A stretch of 64,000 bases of DNA from an uncultured Eubacteriales bacterium. GTDB lineage: Bacteria > Bacillota > Clostridia > Christensenellales > Aristaeellaceae. The notes under the pieces are model-generated. The model did no database searches and was not told the origin of the DNA. It saw only the letters and a program-made list of their open reading frames with translations. This document shows positions 54,598 to 63,843 of this stretch, one piece after another; position 1 is the stretch's first letter, and each line of letters starts with the position of its first letter. The stretch is taken from NCBI GenBank assembly GCA_900316415.1, contig ONCV01000014.1:1-64000 (forward strand), in the 5' to 3' direction. A program made the position numbers and the translations under genes.

Positions 54598-56379
54598 TCA
54601 CTGATAGGGATTGTACTCGATGGTCTCCTGGTACGCCTTGTAGGTGGAGGTAAACAGAAGCTCCCGCCGGATCTCCTTCCCGCCCTGCTTCCACACCTTC
54701 CAGGTCTCCACCACATAGCCCTTCCGGCCCGTGACGGTCTTTTTGGTTTCCCCGGGGGACAGTTCCCCGTTGATGATGTAATTGGTTCCCTCCGGCTGGG
54801 GGATCGTTTTGGTGGTCACGCTCTCCAGGTCGATGCTGGTGTCCACGCCCAGGCTCATGCCGTATACGCTGACGGACACCCTGCGGTCCGCATAGGCAGC
54901 GATCAGGAAGATCGGCCAGTCCGTATTGTTTCTGAACTTGAAGTCCAGCCCAGGCCAGTTAACCGTGGCATCGAAGCCTTTTTCCACATAGCTGGAAGGC
55001 CAGGCGTGCGGACTGCGCTCCAGAATCTCCAGATTGGCCCGGGCCACCGCATTGAACAGGGTGGAACTCGTCTGGCAAACCCCGCCGCCGATCTCGTCCC
55101 GGCTCTGTCCGCCGGAAATGGCCGCCGCGGGCAGATAGCCCTTCTCCGCCGTCCTCTCTCCCGTCGTTCCGTTGAAGCTGAAGATCTCTCCCGGAAGGAC
55201 GGTGATGCCGTTGATGGCTTCCGCGCTGAGCCGGATGTTGGTGTTCCGGTTCCGGTTGCTGGTCGTCTGCGTGGTATAGGACGAAATCAGTCCGAAGCTG
55301 TTCATCAGTTCCGTCTTCGTCACGTCGGCCAGAATCTTCTCCGGCGTCAGGAAGATGGAGTTGAAGTAATCCTCTCCGTCCAGCATCGCTGCCGTCTTTT
55401 CATAAATGATTTCCGGATCCAGATAGGCGCCGGGCTGATCCTCCGTAAAGGTGAAGGTCTTCGTCCCGAAATCAAAGGACGCGACCATGCTGTTCACCGG
55501 CTCCCGGTTCACATAGTTGGAAATGCCCTCACAGAAGCTCTTCAGTGCCTGATGGTCCCAGCTCTTGACCGTGGTCAGGCTGACCGGAAAGCTGCGCAGG
55601 TTCGAGGCCCGGTCCACCCGTTCCTGGAAGGGCGTCTTTCCGCTTCCGCGCAGGCCGGCCGTATTTCCGCGGGCCTGGCTCCAGGCGTCCGCGACGATTT
55701 CCGAAACGTTTCGGCTCACCGGAACCCGATCCGGCGTCACGTGCCAGCTCTGGTTTCCGACCGTGATCGTCAGGTCAAAATCGAACCCTTCCATATCGGC
55801 GCGGGCGCTCACCGCCTGTTCCGCTTCCTCCCGGGTCATGCCGCCCACATGCAGGCCGTCAATATAGACGCCCGGATAGATCCGGTCCGTGTAAATTTCC
55901 TTCGCGCAGGCCTGAAAGTCTTCCCAGGTCCCCGGGTTCATTGGAAGCAGCGCTCCGTTGGCAAAGCCCACATTGGGCAGGAAACGGTAGGTGCTGCCGG
56001 TCACCTGCGGAATCACCAGCCATGCGCAGAACAGAATTCCCGTCAGGGAAAGGAGCGCGCAGGCCATCCACGCGCCGCGATGCTTCAGCCTTTTTTTCTT
56101 CCGGCCGCGGCTCCGCTCCGGGAGGACCGGTTCATATCGGTCGAAATCGTCAAACAGGGGCATGGGAGCTTCGGAATCCTCCGCAGGCTCCTCGTTTTCC
56201 GGAAAATAGTGCCGGTGGGTAGCCTGCGCCGCGCGCGCCGCCTCGTCGCGTTCCCGGAGATCTTCCTCCCGTCCCAGGGGGCGCTTTCCCGGCAGCGGAT
56301 CCCGCGATTCCTTCCAGCTTTCTCCGCCAATGACTTCCCCGTCGCCCTCATACAGGTCGTATCTCTTGATTCTCGCCAT
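54598..56379 (-). CDS. VanW-family membrane protein
   Basis: This protein has 593 residues. The acidic cytoplasmic N terminus (1-95) ends in a basic stretch (RSRGRKKKRLKH), then one membrane helix (about 103-122) and a long outside part. The latter contains PG_binding_4-like domains (for example GVYIDGLHVGGMTREEAEQA near 180), then the VanW core (about 380-510) with LPGEIFSFNGTTGERTAEKG and GGGVCQTSSTLFNA, including the conserved Cys. A C-terminal segment resembling a G5-like domain closes the protein. VanW roles are unproven; peptidoglycan contact is likely. It lies 3 bp after rex. Confidence 0.88.
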   Translation of the reverse strand: MARIKRYDLYEGDGEVIGGESWKESRDPLPGKRPLGREEDLRERDEAARAAQATHRHYFPENEEPAEDSEAPMPLFDDFDRYEPVLPERSRGRKKKRLKHRGAWMACALLSLTGILFCAWLVIPQVTGSTYRFLPNVGFANGALLPMNPGTWEDFQACAKEIYTDRIYPGVYIDGLHVGGMTREEAEQAVSARADMEGFDFDLTITVGNQSWHVTPDRVPVSRNVSEIVADAWSQARGNTAGLRGSGKTPFQERVDRASNLRSFPVSLTTVKSWDHQALKSFCEGISNYVNREPVNSMVASFDFGTKTFTFTEDQPGAYLDPEIIYEKTAAMLDGEDYFNSIFLTPEKILADVTKTELMNSFGLISSYTTQTTSNRNRNTNIRLSAEAINGITVLPGEIFSFNGTTGERTAEKGYLPAAAISGGQSRDEIGGGVCQTSSTLFNAVARANLEILERSPHAWPSSYVEKGFDATVNWPGLDFKFRNNTDWPIFLIAAYADRRVSVSVYGMSLGVDTSIDLESVTTKTIPQPEGTNYIINGELSPGETKKTVTGRKGYVVETWKVWKQGGKEIRRELLFTSTYKAYQETIEYNPYQ

Positions 56380-56382
56380 TCG

Positions 56383-57012
56383 TCATCCATTCTTCTGATG
56401 CATCAGATAGCTGAGCGTATGCAGCGAATCGCTCAGATGAAGATTGACAACCACCATGTCCTTTTCATAGGCAAGATCCACCGGGGCAAAATTCCACACC
56501 GCGCGAATGCCGCAGGCATAGACCCGGTCCAGTGTTTTCTGGGCTTCCTCCGCCGGAATCGCCAGCACGGCGATCTGCGGCTTCAGGGAGCGGATCCTCT
56601 CTTCCATCTCCGAGGCATAATAGACCGGAATCATCCCGGGTTCCTGGCGAACTTTCTCCCCGTCCACGTCGAACATGGCCAGCGTCCGGAATCCCTCCCG
56701 GGAGAAGCTGGCGTAATTGGCGACAGCCTGTCCCATGCGTCCGGCGCCGATGATAACCATCCGATGCTCCTGATCCAGCCCCATGATTTCCCGGATATGC
56801 TGTTTCAGCTCCTGAACCTGATATCCGTATCCCTGCCGTCCCGCTCCGCCGAAGCTGTTGATGTCCTGCCGGATCTGGGAAGGCGTCATCTGCATCCGAT
56901 CTCCCAGCTCCTGGGAGGAGATCTGTTTTACGTCTTCCCTCTCCAGCTCCCTCAGATGCCGGTAATAGATGGGTAATCTCCGGATCACGGCGTCTGAAAT
57001 ATATCCTGACAT
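56383..57012 (-). CDS. rex: Redox-sensing transcriptional repressor Rex
   Basis: This protein has 209 residues. The winged helix (1-80) contains the family signature QMTPSQIRQDINSFGG and GRQGYGYQVQEL. The Rossmann domain has the NADH site VIIGAGRMGQAVANYA and the later VWNFAPVDL. Rex represses fermentation and respiration genes while NAD+ is high and lets go when NADH rises. No Rex box (TTGTGA-n8-TCACAA) was found in this window, so its targets lie elsewhere. It is 60 bp downstream of mltG and precedes vanW. Confidence 0.95.
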   Translation of the reverse strand: MSGYISDAVIRRLPIYYRHLRELEREDVKQISSQELGDRMQMTPSQIRQDINSFGGAGRQGYGYQVQELKQHIREIMGLDQEHRMVIIGAGRMGQAVANYASFSREGFRTLAMFDVDGEKVRQEPGMIPVYYASEMEERIRSLKPQIAVLAIPAEEAQKTLDRVYACGIRAVWNFAPVDLAYEKDMVVVNLHLSDSLHTLSYLMHQKNG

Positions 57013-57072
57013 GTTGATTTGTTCCTCCTGCCCGTCCCGGATGCTTTCTCCCGGAAAGCGTCACCGGCCCGT

Positions 57073-58272
57073 TTATTGAATGCCTCTGCTCTGATCGTAC
57101 TGTTTCCACAGCGGTGCGTAGATTGCGACAGCCTGCTCATGCTCCGCCAGCGTCCGGGAAAAATACAGCTCTCCGCTTTCGGGATTCTTGGCGCAGAAGA
57201 ACAGATAGTTTTCCGCCGTATACAGGGGATCCGGATTCAGGGCAGCCCGGATGGCTGCTCCGGAGGGGCTGCAGATCGGTCCCGCCGGCAGGCCGCTGAC
57301 AACATAGGTATTGTATGGATTCTTTTCCTTCAGATCCTGCTCCTCCAGGGCCATCTTCCGGATTCCGGTGATATAGTGGATGGTGACGTCGCTCTCCAGC
57401 TTCATTCCCGCCTTCAGGCGGTTATGGAACACGGCGCTGACTTTGGCGAAATCATTCGCTCCGGCTTCCTTCTCGATGAGGCTGGCCAGGGTCAGAACCT
57501 GATCCATCGTCATTCCCTGCTCCTCCGCCTGCTCCTGCAGCTCCGCAGGGAAAAGCGCCTCCGTCTGGCTCAGCAGCTTCCGGATGATATCCTTCTCCGT
57601 CGCCGTGACATAAACCTCATAGGTATCCGCCGCAAGGTAACCCTCCAGGATATATTTCCTGTCCGGAGCGTTCTTTTGGGACAGTACGTCCGCAATGTAG
57701 TAGTAATCCCGGAATTCCTCCCCCGTCCGGCAAAGGTTCAGGAAGGTCTCCCCGCTTTCCAGCACGCCGTCCCGGACCAGCTTGGCAGCGAATTCCTCGA
57801 TGGATTCGCCGGGAATCAGGGTAATGTTCCGCACCAGCGGATTACCGTCCCCCGTCGTCAGCTGATCGGCGATCTCCGCCATGCTCATCGTCTTCTTCAG
57901 GCTGTACTGGCCGATCTGCAGCTTCTGTCCCATCCCTGCAAAATCGCAGTAATACTTGAAGACGCTTTTGCTGCGAATGAGCCCGGCCTTCTCCAGGTTG
58001 TTGGCCACCCGGGTCAGGCTCTGTCCGCTTTCAATGGCAAAGAGAATTTCCTGATCGTCCTTCGCGTCCACGGGCCCGGCGTACTCCCTGTACAGCCTGT
58101 TCCAGAGGGACATCAGCAGGCCGACCACAATCACGCCCACCGTCAGGCTGACCAGAATCGGCCGGAGGATCTTCCATGCCGCGCTGTACCAGTATCCCCC
58201 GTATTCCCGTTCCCGGTAGATGCTGCGATAGGTCGTCTCTTCCTCTCTGTTTTTCACCTTTCCGATCCTCAT
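57073..58272 (-). CDS. mltG: Endolytic murein transglycosylase MltG
   Basis: This protein has 399 residues. An N-terminal cytoplasmic stretch is followed by one membrane helix (about 37-57) and a LysM-like domain (VANNLEKAGLIRS). The YceG catalytic domain has LAADTYEVY (usual LFPDTY), LASLIEKEAG, with the expected catalytic Glu near 267, and GLPAGPICSPSGAAIRAALNP. MltG cuts nascent glycan strands and sets their length at the outer membrane face of the cytoplasmic membrane. It overlaps ylbF by 4 bp (ATGA). Confidence 0.93.
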   Translation of the reverse strand: MRIGKVKNREEETTYRSIYREREYGGYWYSAAWKILRPILVSLTVGVIVVGLLMSLWNRLYREYAGPVDAKDDQEILFAIESGQSLTRVANNLEKAGLIRSKSVFKYYCDFAGMGQKLQIGQYSLKKTMSMAEIADQLTTGDGNPLVRNITLIPGESIEEFAAKLVRDGVLESGETFLNLCRTGEEFRDYYYIADVLSQKNAPDRKYILEGYLAADTYEVYVTATEKDIIRKLLSQTEALFPAELQEQAEEQGMTMDQVLTLASLIEKEAGANDFAKVSAVFHNRLKAGMKLESDVTIHYITGIRKMALEEQDLKEKNPYNTYVVSGLPAGPICSPSGAAIRAALNPDPLYTAENYLFFCAKNPESGELYFSRTLAEHEQAVAIYAPLWKQYDQSRGIQ

Positions 58273-58610
58273 CCCGGCAGCTGGATATCCAGCCCCGTCG
58301 CGTCCGTGATTATTTTCACAAGATCCGCCATGGTCTGCTGAAGGCGCATCTCCGCCAGCAGAAACTGGCTGACCTCCGGTTTTCCCATCAGCAGCGTGCT
58401 CAGCGCGGAAAAGCGCTGGATCTCCTCGGCATCGTTCTCCTTTCCGGCCATCATGTTCATCTGCAGGGTCACCTGCATCCGCCGGTATTCCCGAAGGAGG
58501 GCAGCCACGGTTTCGTCGCCCATCACCTCATCCTTCAGCTGGTGATAGGTTCTGTATTCCTCGCTCTGCCGGATCTCATCCGCCAGCCGGTATGCCGCTG
58601 AATATTCCAT
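58269..58610 (-). CDS. ylbF: YlbF/YmcA-family protein
   Basis: This protein has 113 residues and starts at MEYSAAYRLADEIRQSEEY, the second of two adjacent ATG codons, with GGAGG close by. It is all-helical, with the family patterns LADEIRQSEEYRTYHQLKDEV and LLREYRRMQVTLQMN. YlbF-like proteins act in the Y-complex that steers RNase Y and influences competence and sporulation in Bacillus. The gene starts 81 bp downstream of rnjA, which encodes another RNase. It is the first gene of the ylbF-mltG-rex-vanW unit. Confidence 0.85.
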   Translation of the reverse strand: MEYSAAYRLADEIRQSEEYRTYHQLKDEVMGDETVAALLREYRRMQVTLQMNMMAGKENDAEEIQRFSALSTLLMGKPEVSQFLLAEMRLQQTMADLVKIITDATGLDIQLPG

Positions 58611-58634
58611 CATCCACCTCCAAAAAGCATAAGA

Positions 58635-58654
58635 GGGAGGAAATATTTCCTCCC
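58635..58654. promoter_or_regulatory. Perfect 20-bp palindrome at the expected ylbF transcription start
   Basis: GGGAGGAAAT and ATTTCCTCCC form a perfect palindrome with no loop. Its edge lies 4 bp downstream of the -10 box on the minus strand. It could be a repressor operator, or a hairpin whose GGAGG competes with the real ribosome site. Confidence 0.6.
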
Positions 58655-58658
58655 CGAA

Positions 58659-58688
58659 ATCATAACATTTCTGTAACGATTCCGTCAA
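58659..58688 (-). promoter_or_regulatory. Promoter of ylbF-mltG-rex-vanW
   Basis: Minus strand: TTGACG (58688-58683), 18-base spacer, TATGAT (58664-58659). It overlaps the last codons of rnjA's stop region. Confidence 0.65.
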
Positions 58689-58690
58689 GA

Positions 58691-60364
58691 TCATACATCC
58701 AGAATGATGGGCAGGATCATGGGATTCCGCTTGATCTTTTCAAAGATGTAATTATGCACCTCGTCTTTGATGATATTCTTCAGGTTGGCCCAGTTCTCGC
58801 CCGCCAGGCTGTTCTGGCTCAGGATCTCCCGCACCAGCTCCTGGGTATTGTCGATAATGTCCTCGTTCTCCCGGACATAGATGAATCCGCGGCTGACGAT
58901 ATCGGGTCCGCTGACCAGCTTCGCGTCGTCCCGGTCGATGACGATCACAATGGCAAGCAGCCCTTCCTGGCTCAGATGCTTCCGGTCCCGCAGCACCACG
59001 TTCCCCACGTCGCCGACGCCCAGGCCGTCCACCAGGATTCCGCCGGTGGGCACCTGCTCGCCCAGGGCCAGTTCGTTCATATTCATCTCGATCACCTGGC
59101 CCAGCTCGGGGATCACGATATTCTGACTTTCGGTTCCCATGCTTTCCGCCAGCACGGCGTGCTGCCAAAGCATCCTGTACTCCCCGTGCACGGGGATGAA
59201 ATATTTCGGCTTTACCAGGGCATGCATCAGCTTCAGCTCTTCCTGGCAGGCGTGTCCGGAAACATGAACCTCGGCCAGCGTGCTGTATACCACCGTGGCG
59301 CCAAGCCGGTAGAGCTGGTTGATCACCCGGGAGATGAATTTTTCATTGCCGGGAATGGGGGTCGCGGAGATGATGACCATGTCGCTTTGCCGGATCTGCA
59401 GCTTCCGGTGTTCCGCGTAGGCCATGCGGGTCAGGCCCGCCATGGGTTCGCCCTGGCTTCCCGTGGTCAGCACCAGCAGCTCGTTGTCCGGAATCTGGTC
59501 CAGCATGTCCATGTCAATCAGCCAGTCCTCCGGAATCGTCAGCTCGCCGATGCTCATGGCCACCCGGCTGACATTCACCATGCTGCGTCCGATGAAGCAG
59601 ATCCTGCGTCCGTACCGGATGGCGTTGTCAATCACCATCTGCATGCGATGAATGTTGCTGGCGAACATGGCCACGATCACGCGGCCCTCCGCCTGGGCAA
59701 ACATTTTGTCGAAGGTCTCGCCGATCTTCATTTCGCTCATGGTATATCCGGAGCGCTCCACATTGGTGGATTCGCACAGGAGCGCCATGACGCCCCGCTC
59801 CCCGTACCCTGCCAGGGTCTGCAGATCCGTCACCTGCCCATCGATGGGCGTATAGTCGATCTTGAAGTCGCCACTGACGATCACGGTTCCCGCAGGGCAG
59901 GTAATGGCGATGGCGCAGGCGCCGGCGATCGAATGGCTGACATGAATGAATTCGCAGGTAAAGCAGCCCAGCTGCACCACGTCCCGTGGCTTGACCACAT
60001 GAATCGGGACATGTTCCACCCGGTATTCCTTCAGTTTCAGATCCACCAGCGCCATGGTCAGCTTCGTGCCGTAGATATGGGAGGGAATCTGTTTCAGAAT
60101 ATAAGGCGTCGCTCCGATATGATCCTCATGCCCGTGCGTAAACAGGTATCCGCGGATATGGTCCTTCCGGCTCAGCAGATAGGTGATGTCCGGAATCACC
60201 AGATCCACGCCCAGCATGTCCTCCTTGGGGAATACGCTTCCGCAGTCCACAATGATGATATCATCTTCATATTCAAAGACGGTCATGTTCTTTCCGATTT
60301 CGTCCACGCCGCCCAACGAGATAATCCGCAGCTTTCCGGCTTCTTCCTTTCTGGTGTTGCTCAC
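58691..60364 (-). CDS. rnjA: Ribonuclease J
   Basis: This protein has 557 residues from GTG 60364 (VSNTRKEEAG), with AAAGGAGA 6 bases upstream; the longer frame to 60415 is less likely. The MBL/beta-CASP nuclease shows the zinc motif FTHGHEDHIGATP, HVSHSI, VSGDFKID, the beta-CASP motifs FASNIHRMQ, and TTGSQGEPMAGL, and VHVSGHACQEEL with the last ligand His. RNase J has endonuclease and 5'-3' exonuclease activity in mRNA decay and rRNA maturation. The C-terminal domain is about 100 residues, as normal. Confidence 0.96.
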   Translation of the reverse strand: MSNTRKEEAGKLRIISLGGVDEIGKNMTVFEYEDDIIIVDCGSVFPKEDMLGVDLVIPDITYLLSRKDHIRGYLFTHGHEDHIGATPYILKQIPSHIYGTKLTMALVDLKLKEYRVEHVPIHVVKPRDVVQLGCFTCEFIHVSHSIAGACAIAITCPAGTVIVSGDFKIDYTPIDGQVTDLQTLAGYGERGVMALLCESTNVERSGYTMSEMKIGETFDKMFAQAEGRVIVAMFASNIHRMQMVIDNAIRYGRRICFIGRSMVNVSRVAMSIGELTIPEDWLIDMDMLDQIPDNELLVLTTGSQGEPMAGLTRMAYAEHRKLQIRQSDMVIISATPIPGNEKFISRVINQLYRLGATVVYSTLAEVHVSGHACQEELKLMHALVKPKYFIPVHGEYRMLWQHAVLAESMGTESQNIVIPELGQVIEMNMNELALGEQVPTGGILVDGLGVGDVGNVVLRDRKHLSQEGLLAIVIVIDRDDAKLVSGPDIVSRGFIYVRENEDIIDNTQELVREILSQNSLAGENWANLKNIIKDEVHNYIFEKIKRNPMILPIILDV

Positions 60365-60413
60365 TTGGATTCTCCTTTCCCCGATATTTGAACGGTTCCT
60401 CTTAAACGAAGGC

Positions 60414-60516
60414 ATTATAAGTCAATGGCTGAATCGGTTTGTCGCTGAGTTCCTTCCGTCAGTCCCTTTCTTGTTCAATGTAACCGCACGTTGTCCTACA
60501 GTTCTGATTGATTATA
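60414..60516 (-). promoter_or_regulatory. Candidate rnjA promoters
   Basis: Two TATAAT boxes are visible on the minus strand: at 60516-60511, in the extended form TGTTATAAT, and at 60419-60414, with poor -35 matches. The leader between the first box and the start codon is about 145 bases, which allows autoregulation by RNA cleavage. Confidence 0.45.
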
Positions 60517-60649
60517 ACATGCATTGGATCCAAAAACCATATCAAATTCGGGAAGAATTTCATATTTTTTGACGAAATTGCACTTTTTTTGTCTTTTTGT
60601 ACTACAAAAACTTCCCTCCCGCGGAAAAAGCAGCGGCCGGAAAAAGCAG
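60517..60649. other. AT-rich region between glyA terminator and rnjA promoter
   Basis: No gene. It holds two runs of T and A near 60565-60600 that may act as an upstream element for the rnjA promoter. Confidence 0.45.
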
Positions 60650-60678
60650 AAAAAACCGGCGGACAGATCGTCCGCCGG
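60650..60678 (-). terminator. Terminator of glyA
   Basis: CCGGCGGAC and GTCCGCCGG (60656-60664, 60670-60678) form a 9-bp stem, and on the minus strand TTTTTT follows. Confidence 0.9.
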
Positions 60679-60694
60679 CTGGTCTTCCGGACGT

Positions 60695-61930
60695 TTATGC
60701 ATACAGGGGATAATGGGCCATCAGATCCTCCACCTGCTTCCTGATTTCGGGAACCGCGGCCTCGCCTTCCCGCAGCACCCGCGCAATCCAGGCGGCAACC
60801 TGCTTCATTTCCGGCTCCTTCAGGCCGCGGCTGGTGGCCGCAGGGGTTCCGACGCGAAGCCCGCTGGTCACGAAGGGGCTCCGGGTCTCGTTGGGAACCG
60901 TATTCTTGTTGGTGGTAATGTTCGCCTCCTCGAGGAGGGTTTCCATCAGCTTCCCGGTCATCTCCGTGCCGGTGAAGTCCAGCAGCAGAAGATGGTTGTC
61001 CGTGCCGCCGGAGACCATCCGTACCTTCTCCTCCCGGAACTGCTCCTCCATGGCCTTGGCGTTCAGGATGATCTGGTGCTGATAGGCCCTGAATTCGGGC
61101 TTCAGGGCTTCGCCGAAGCACACGGCCTTGGCCGCGATAATATGCTCCAGCGGGCCGCCCTGGGTGCCGGGGAAAATCGCCTTGTCGATCGCTTTGGCGT
61201 ATTCCTCCCGGCACAGGATCATGCCGCCCCGGGGTCCCCGAAGCGTCTTGTGGGTTGTGGTGGTAACGAAATCCGCGTACGGCACGGGACTCGGATGCTC
61301 GCCGGCCGCCACCAGGCCCGCGATATGCGCCATGTCGATCATCAGCAGGGCGCCCACCTCGTCCGCGATCTCCTTCAGCTTCGCGAAGTCGATCACCCGG
61401 GGATAGGCGCTGGCGCCGGACACGATCATCTTCGGCCGGCATTCGAGAGCAATCCGGCGAACGTCGTCATAATCAATGGTCTCCGTTTCGGGGCTGACGC
61501 CGTAGGGCACGAAGCGGAAATAGGCGCCGCTCATATTCACGGGGCTGCCGTGGGTCAGATGGCCCCCGTTGGAAAGGCTCAGTCCCATCACCGTATCGCC
61601 GGGCTTCAGCATGGCAAAATAGACCGCCATGTTCGCCTGGGCGCCGCTGTGCGGCTGGACGTTGGCATGCTCCGCGCCGAAGAGGCGGCAGGCCCGGTCC
61701 CGGGCCAGATTCTCCGCGATATCCACAAACTGGCATCCGCCGTAATAGCGCTTTCCCGGATAGCCCTCGGCATATTTGTTGGTCAGGCAGGTTCCCATGG
61801 CGGCCATCACCGCGGGAGAAACAAAGTTCTCGCTGGCGATGAGCTCGATATGCGTCCTCTGCCGGTTCAGTTCCAGCTCGATGGCCTCCGCCACCTCGGG
61901 GTCCGCGCTGCGAATCAGATCCAGTTCCAT
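60695..61930 (-). CDS. glyA: Serine hydroxymethyltransferase
   Basis: This 411-residue protein starts at [13 protein letters not shown] behind GGAGG. It is a PLP enzyme that converts serine and tetrahydrofolate to glycine and methylene-tetrahydrofolate. Family motifs are [43 protein letters not shown], the PLP-Lys stretch [15 protein letters not shown], and [13 protein letters not shown] near the C terminus. The length is normal (about 410-420). It has an extended -10 promoter of its own and a downstream terminator, so it is monocistronic. Confidence 0.96.
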   Translation of the reverse strand: MELDLIRSADPEVAEAIELELNRQRTHIELIASENFVSPAVMAAMGTCLTNKYAEGYPGKRYYGGCQFVDIAENLARDRACRLFGAEHANVQPHSGAQANMAVYFAMLKPGDTVMGLSLSNGGHLTHGSPVNMSGAYFRFVPYGVSPETETIDYDDVRRIALECRPKMIVSGASAYPRVIDFAKLKEIADEVGALLMIDMAHIAGLVAAGEHPSPVPYADFVTTTTHKTLRGPRGGMILCREEYAKAIDKAIFPGTQGGPLEHIIAAKAVCFGEALKPEFRAYQHQIILNAKAMEEQFREEKVRMVSGGTDNHLLLLDFTGTEMTGKLMETLLEEANITTNKNTVPNETRSPFVTSGLRVGTPAATSRGLKEPEMKQVAAWIARVLREGEAAVPEIRKQVEDLMAHYPLYA

Positions 61931-61989
61931 CTGCTTTTTTCCTCCAGCCTGTCGTATTGCGTTTCGCCCTTCCGGGGCGGAACCAGATC

Positions 61990-61998
61990 AGTATACCA
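61990..61998 (-). promoter_or_regulatory. Extended -10 promoter of glyA
   Basis: Minus strand: TGGTATACT (61998-61990), a TGnTATAnT box, 60 bases before the glyA start. The -35 region is weak. Confidence 0.55.
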
Positions 61999-62047
61999 TA
62001 GCCCGCCCGGAGATGGGAAAGCCCGCCCATAAAAAACAACAAAAAAA

Positions 62048-62174
62048 CCGCCAGCGCTCAGACCGGGCAACCCCGCAGCACACCCATCCAACGCTTACTG
62101 CTGCTTCCGTCAGGACCTGACAGGGTTCACATCGATGGATCGCACAGGACCCAATCGTCATCGCACTCGCGGCA
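62048..62174 (-). ncRNA. ffs: Small signal recognition particle RNA (4.5S type)
   Basis: On the minus strand the Ffh-binding hairpin is unmistakable: GTCAGGTCCTGACGGAAGCA and GCAGTAAG follow each other, with flanks that pair (GGGTCCTGTG with the complementary 3' side, and GTGTGCTGCGGGGTTGCCC at the end). The CAGGTCC..GGAAGCAGC loop is the SRP signature. A T run (TTTTTTT) at 62047-62041 ends the transcript, and a consensus-like promoter starts it about 7 bases upstream of 62174. The ends given are estimates. Confidence 0.9.
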
Positions 62175-62180
62175 TGGCAA

Positions 62181-62209
62181 AGTATACTGTGTTTTTCTCC
62201 AAAATGCAA
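62181..62209 (-). promoter_or_regulatory. Promoter of the SRP RNA gene
   Basis: Minus strand: TTGCAT (62209-62204), 17-base spacer, TATACT (62186-62181). Confidence 0.8.
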
Positions 62210-62218
62210 GAGAAAATC

Positions 62219-62247
62219 TTGACCTTCGTCCCCGCACCGAATAAAAT
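62219..62247 (+). promoter_or_regulatory. Promoter of the DUF1846 gene
   Basis: TTGACC (62219-62224), 17-base spacer, TAAAAT (62242-62247). It is divergent from the SRP RNA promoter, with 9 bp between the two -35 boxes. Confidence 0.75.
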
Positions 62248-62347
62248 AGAATGCGTTGTTGTTTCCGGCGGGGCGGATCCGTCACCCCCTTCTTTCCTGT
62301 CCGGTCCGGAATATCCTTTATGCTGAAAACAGGCTTGGGAGGCGCGC

Positions 62348-63829
62348 ATGAAAATCGGGTTTGATCATGACAGGTATACCCGGATGCAATCGGAGCATAT
62401 TCTGGAGCGGATTCAGAAATTTGGAGGCAAGCTTTATCTCGAGCTTGGAGGAAAGCTCTTTGACGATTACCATGCCAGCCGGGTGCTGCCCGGCTTTCAG
62501 CCGGACAGCAAGGTGCAGATGCTGCTCCGCCTGAAGGATCAGGAGGAGATCCTGATCGTGCTGAATTCCGACGACATTGAAAAAAGCAAGGTCCGGGGGG
62601 ATCTGGGCATCACCTATGACGCGGATACGCTCCGCCTGATCGACGCCTTCCGCGGCATCGGTCTTTACGTGGGCTCCGTCGTGCTGACCCGGTATGCCTT
62701 CCAGCCCGCTGCCGTCGCCTTTGAGCAGCGGCTGAACTCGCTGGGAATCCGGACCTTCCGGCATTATACGATCGAAGGATATCCCACCGATGTGGATCAC
62801 ATCGTCTCGGACGAGGGTTTCGGCCGCAATGACTATGTGGAAACCTCCCGTCCCCTGATCCTGGTCACCGCTCCCGGCCCCGGTTCCGGAAAGATGGCCA
62901 CCTGCCTGTCCCAGGTTTATCAGGAAAACCTCCGGGGCATCCGGGCCGGCTATGCCAAATTTGAAACCTTCCCCATCTGGAATCTTCCCCTGAAGCATCC
63001 GGTCAACGTGGCCTATGAGGCGGCCACGGCGGATCTTTCCGATGTCAACATGATCGATCCCTATCATCTGGATGCCTATGGGGAGACCACGGTGAACTAC
63101 AACCGGGACATTGAGATTTTCCCCGTCCTGAACGCCCTGTTTGAGCGGATGTGGGGCTATTCTCCCTACCGAAGCCCCACGGATATGGGCGTGAACATGG
63201 CGGGCTTCTGCATCTCCGATGATGAGGTCTGCCAGGAGGCGGCCCGGAAGGAGATTCTCCGCCGGTATTACGCCGCCCGCTGCTCCTGGATGCAGGGGCA
63301 TGCCGCGAAGGAGGAAAGCGAAAAGATTCATCTTCTGATGAAGAATCTGAATATCGGGGACGAGCTTCGCCCGGTGATCGCCGCCGCCCGGGCCAAGGCG
63401 GAGCTGACCGGGCTGCCCGCGCTGGCCATCGAGCTTCCGGACGGACAGATTGTCACCGGAAAAACCACCGGCCTGCTGGGTCCCTCGGCCGCGGTGGTGC
63501 TCAATGCGGTGAAGAAGCTGGGAGGCATTGACAAGCAAACGCTGCTGATCTCCCCCAACGTGATCGAACCCGTGCAGGGGCTGAAGTGCAATTATCTGGG
63601 AAATCACAATCCGCGGCTGCACTCCGATGAGGTGCTGGTGGCGCTGTCGGTTTCCGCCGCCATGAATCCCACGGCAGCCCGGGCGCTGACCATGCTCCCC
63701 ATGCTGAAGGGCTGCGAGGCGCATTCCACGGTCATCCTTCCCGCGGTGGATGACAACACCTTCCGCAGGCTGGGCCTGAACCTGACCTGCGACGCGGCTT
63801 ATCAGAGCCACAAGCTCTATCACAAATAA
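62348..63829 (+). CDS. DUF1846 (UPF0371) family protein
   Basis: This protein has 493 residues and starts at MKIGFDHDRYTRMQ, with GGGAGG upstream. Family landmarks are KFGGKLYLELGGKLFDDYHA near the N terminus, and LILVTAPGPGSGKMATCLSQ around 173-192, which resembles a P-loop. The C-terminal part, with GLLGPSAAVVLNA and ISPNVIEPVQGLK, is typical of the family. Crystal structures of DUF1846 proteins exist as I recall, but the function is not established; a nucleotide-binding role is possible. It precedes a nucleotidyltransferase gene by 14 bp. Confidence 0.9.
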   Translation: MKIGFDHDRYTRMQSEHILERIQKFGGKLYLELGGKLFDDYHASRVLPGFQPDSKVQMLLRLKDQEEILIVLNSDDIEKSKVRGDLGITYDADTLRLIDAFRGIGLYVGSVVLTRYAFQPAAVAFEQRLNSLGIRTFRHYTIEGYPTDVDHIVSDEGFGRNDYVETSRPLILVTAPGPGSGKMATCLSQVYQENLRGIRAGYAKFETFPIWNLPLKHPVNVAYEAATADLSDVNMIDPYHLDAYGETTVNYNRDIEIFPVLNALFERMWGYSPYRSPTDMGVNMAGFCISDDEVCQEAARKEILRRYYAARCSWMQGHAAKEESEKIHLLMKNLNIGDELRPVIAAARAKAELTGLPALAIELPDGQIVTGKTTGLLGPSAAVVLNAVKKLGGIDKQTLLISPNVIEPVQGLKCNYLGNHNPRLHSDEVLVALSVSAAMNPTAARALTMLPMLKGCEAHSTVILPAVDDNTFRRLGLNLTCDAAYQSHKLYHK

Positions 63830-63843
63830 GGAGAGATGAAAAC

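Noticed and set aside
56383..57012. Rex-box operator near rex
   Set aside because: No TTGTGA-n8-TCACAA-like sequence was seen upstream of rex, mltG or the pectin operon.
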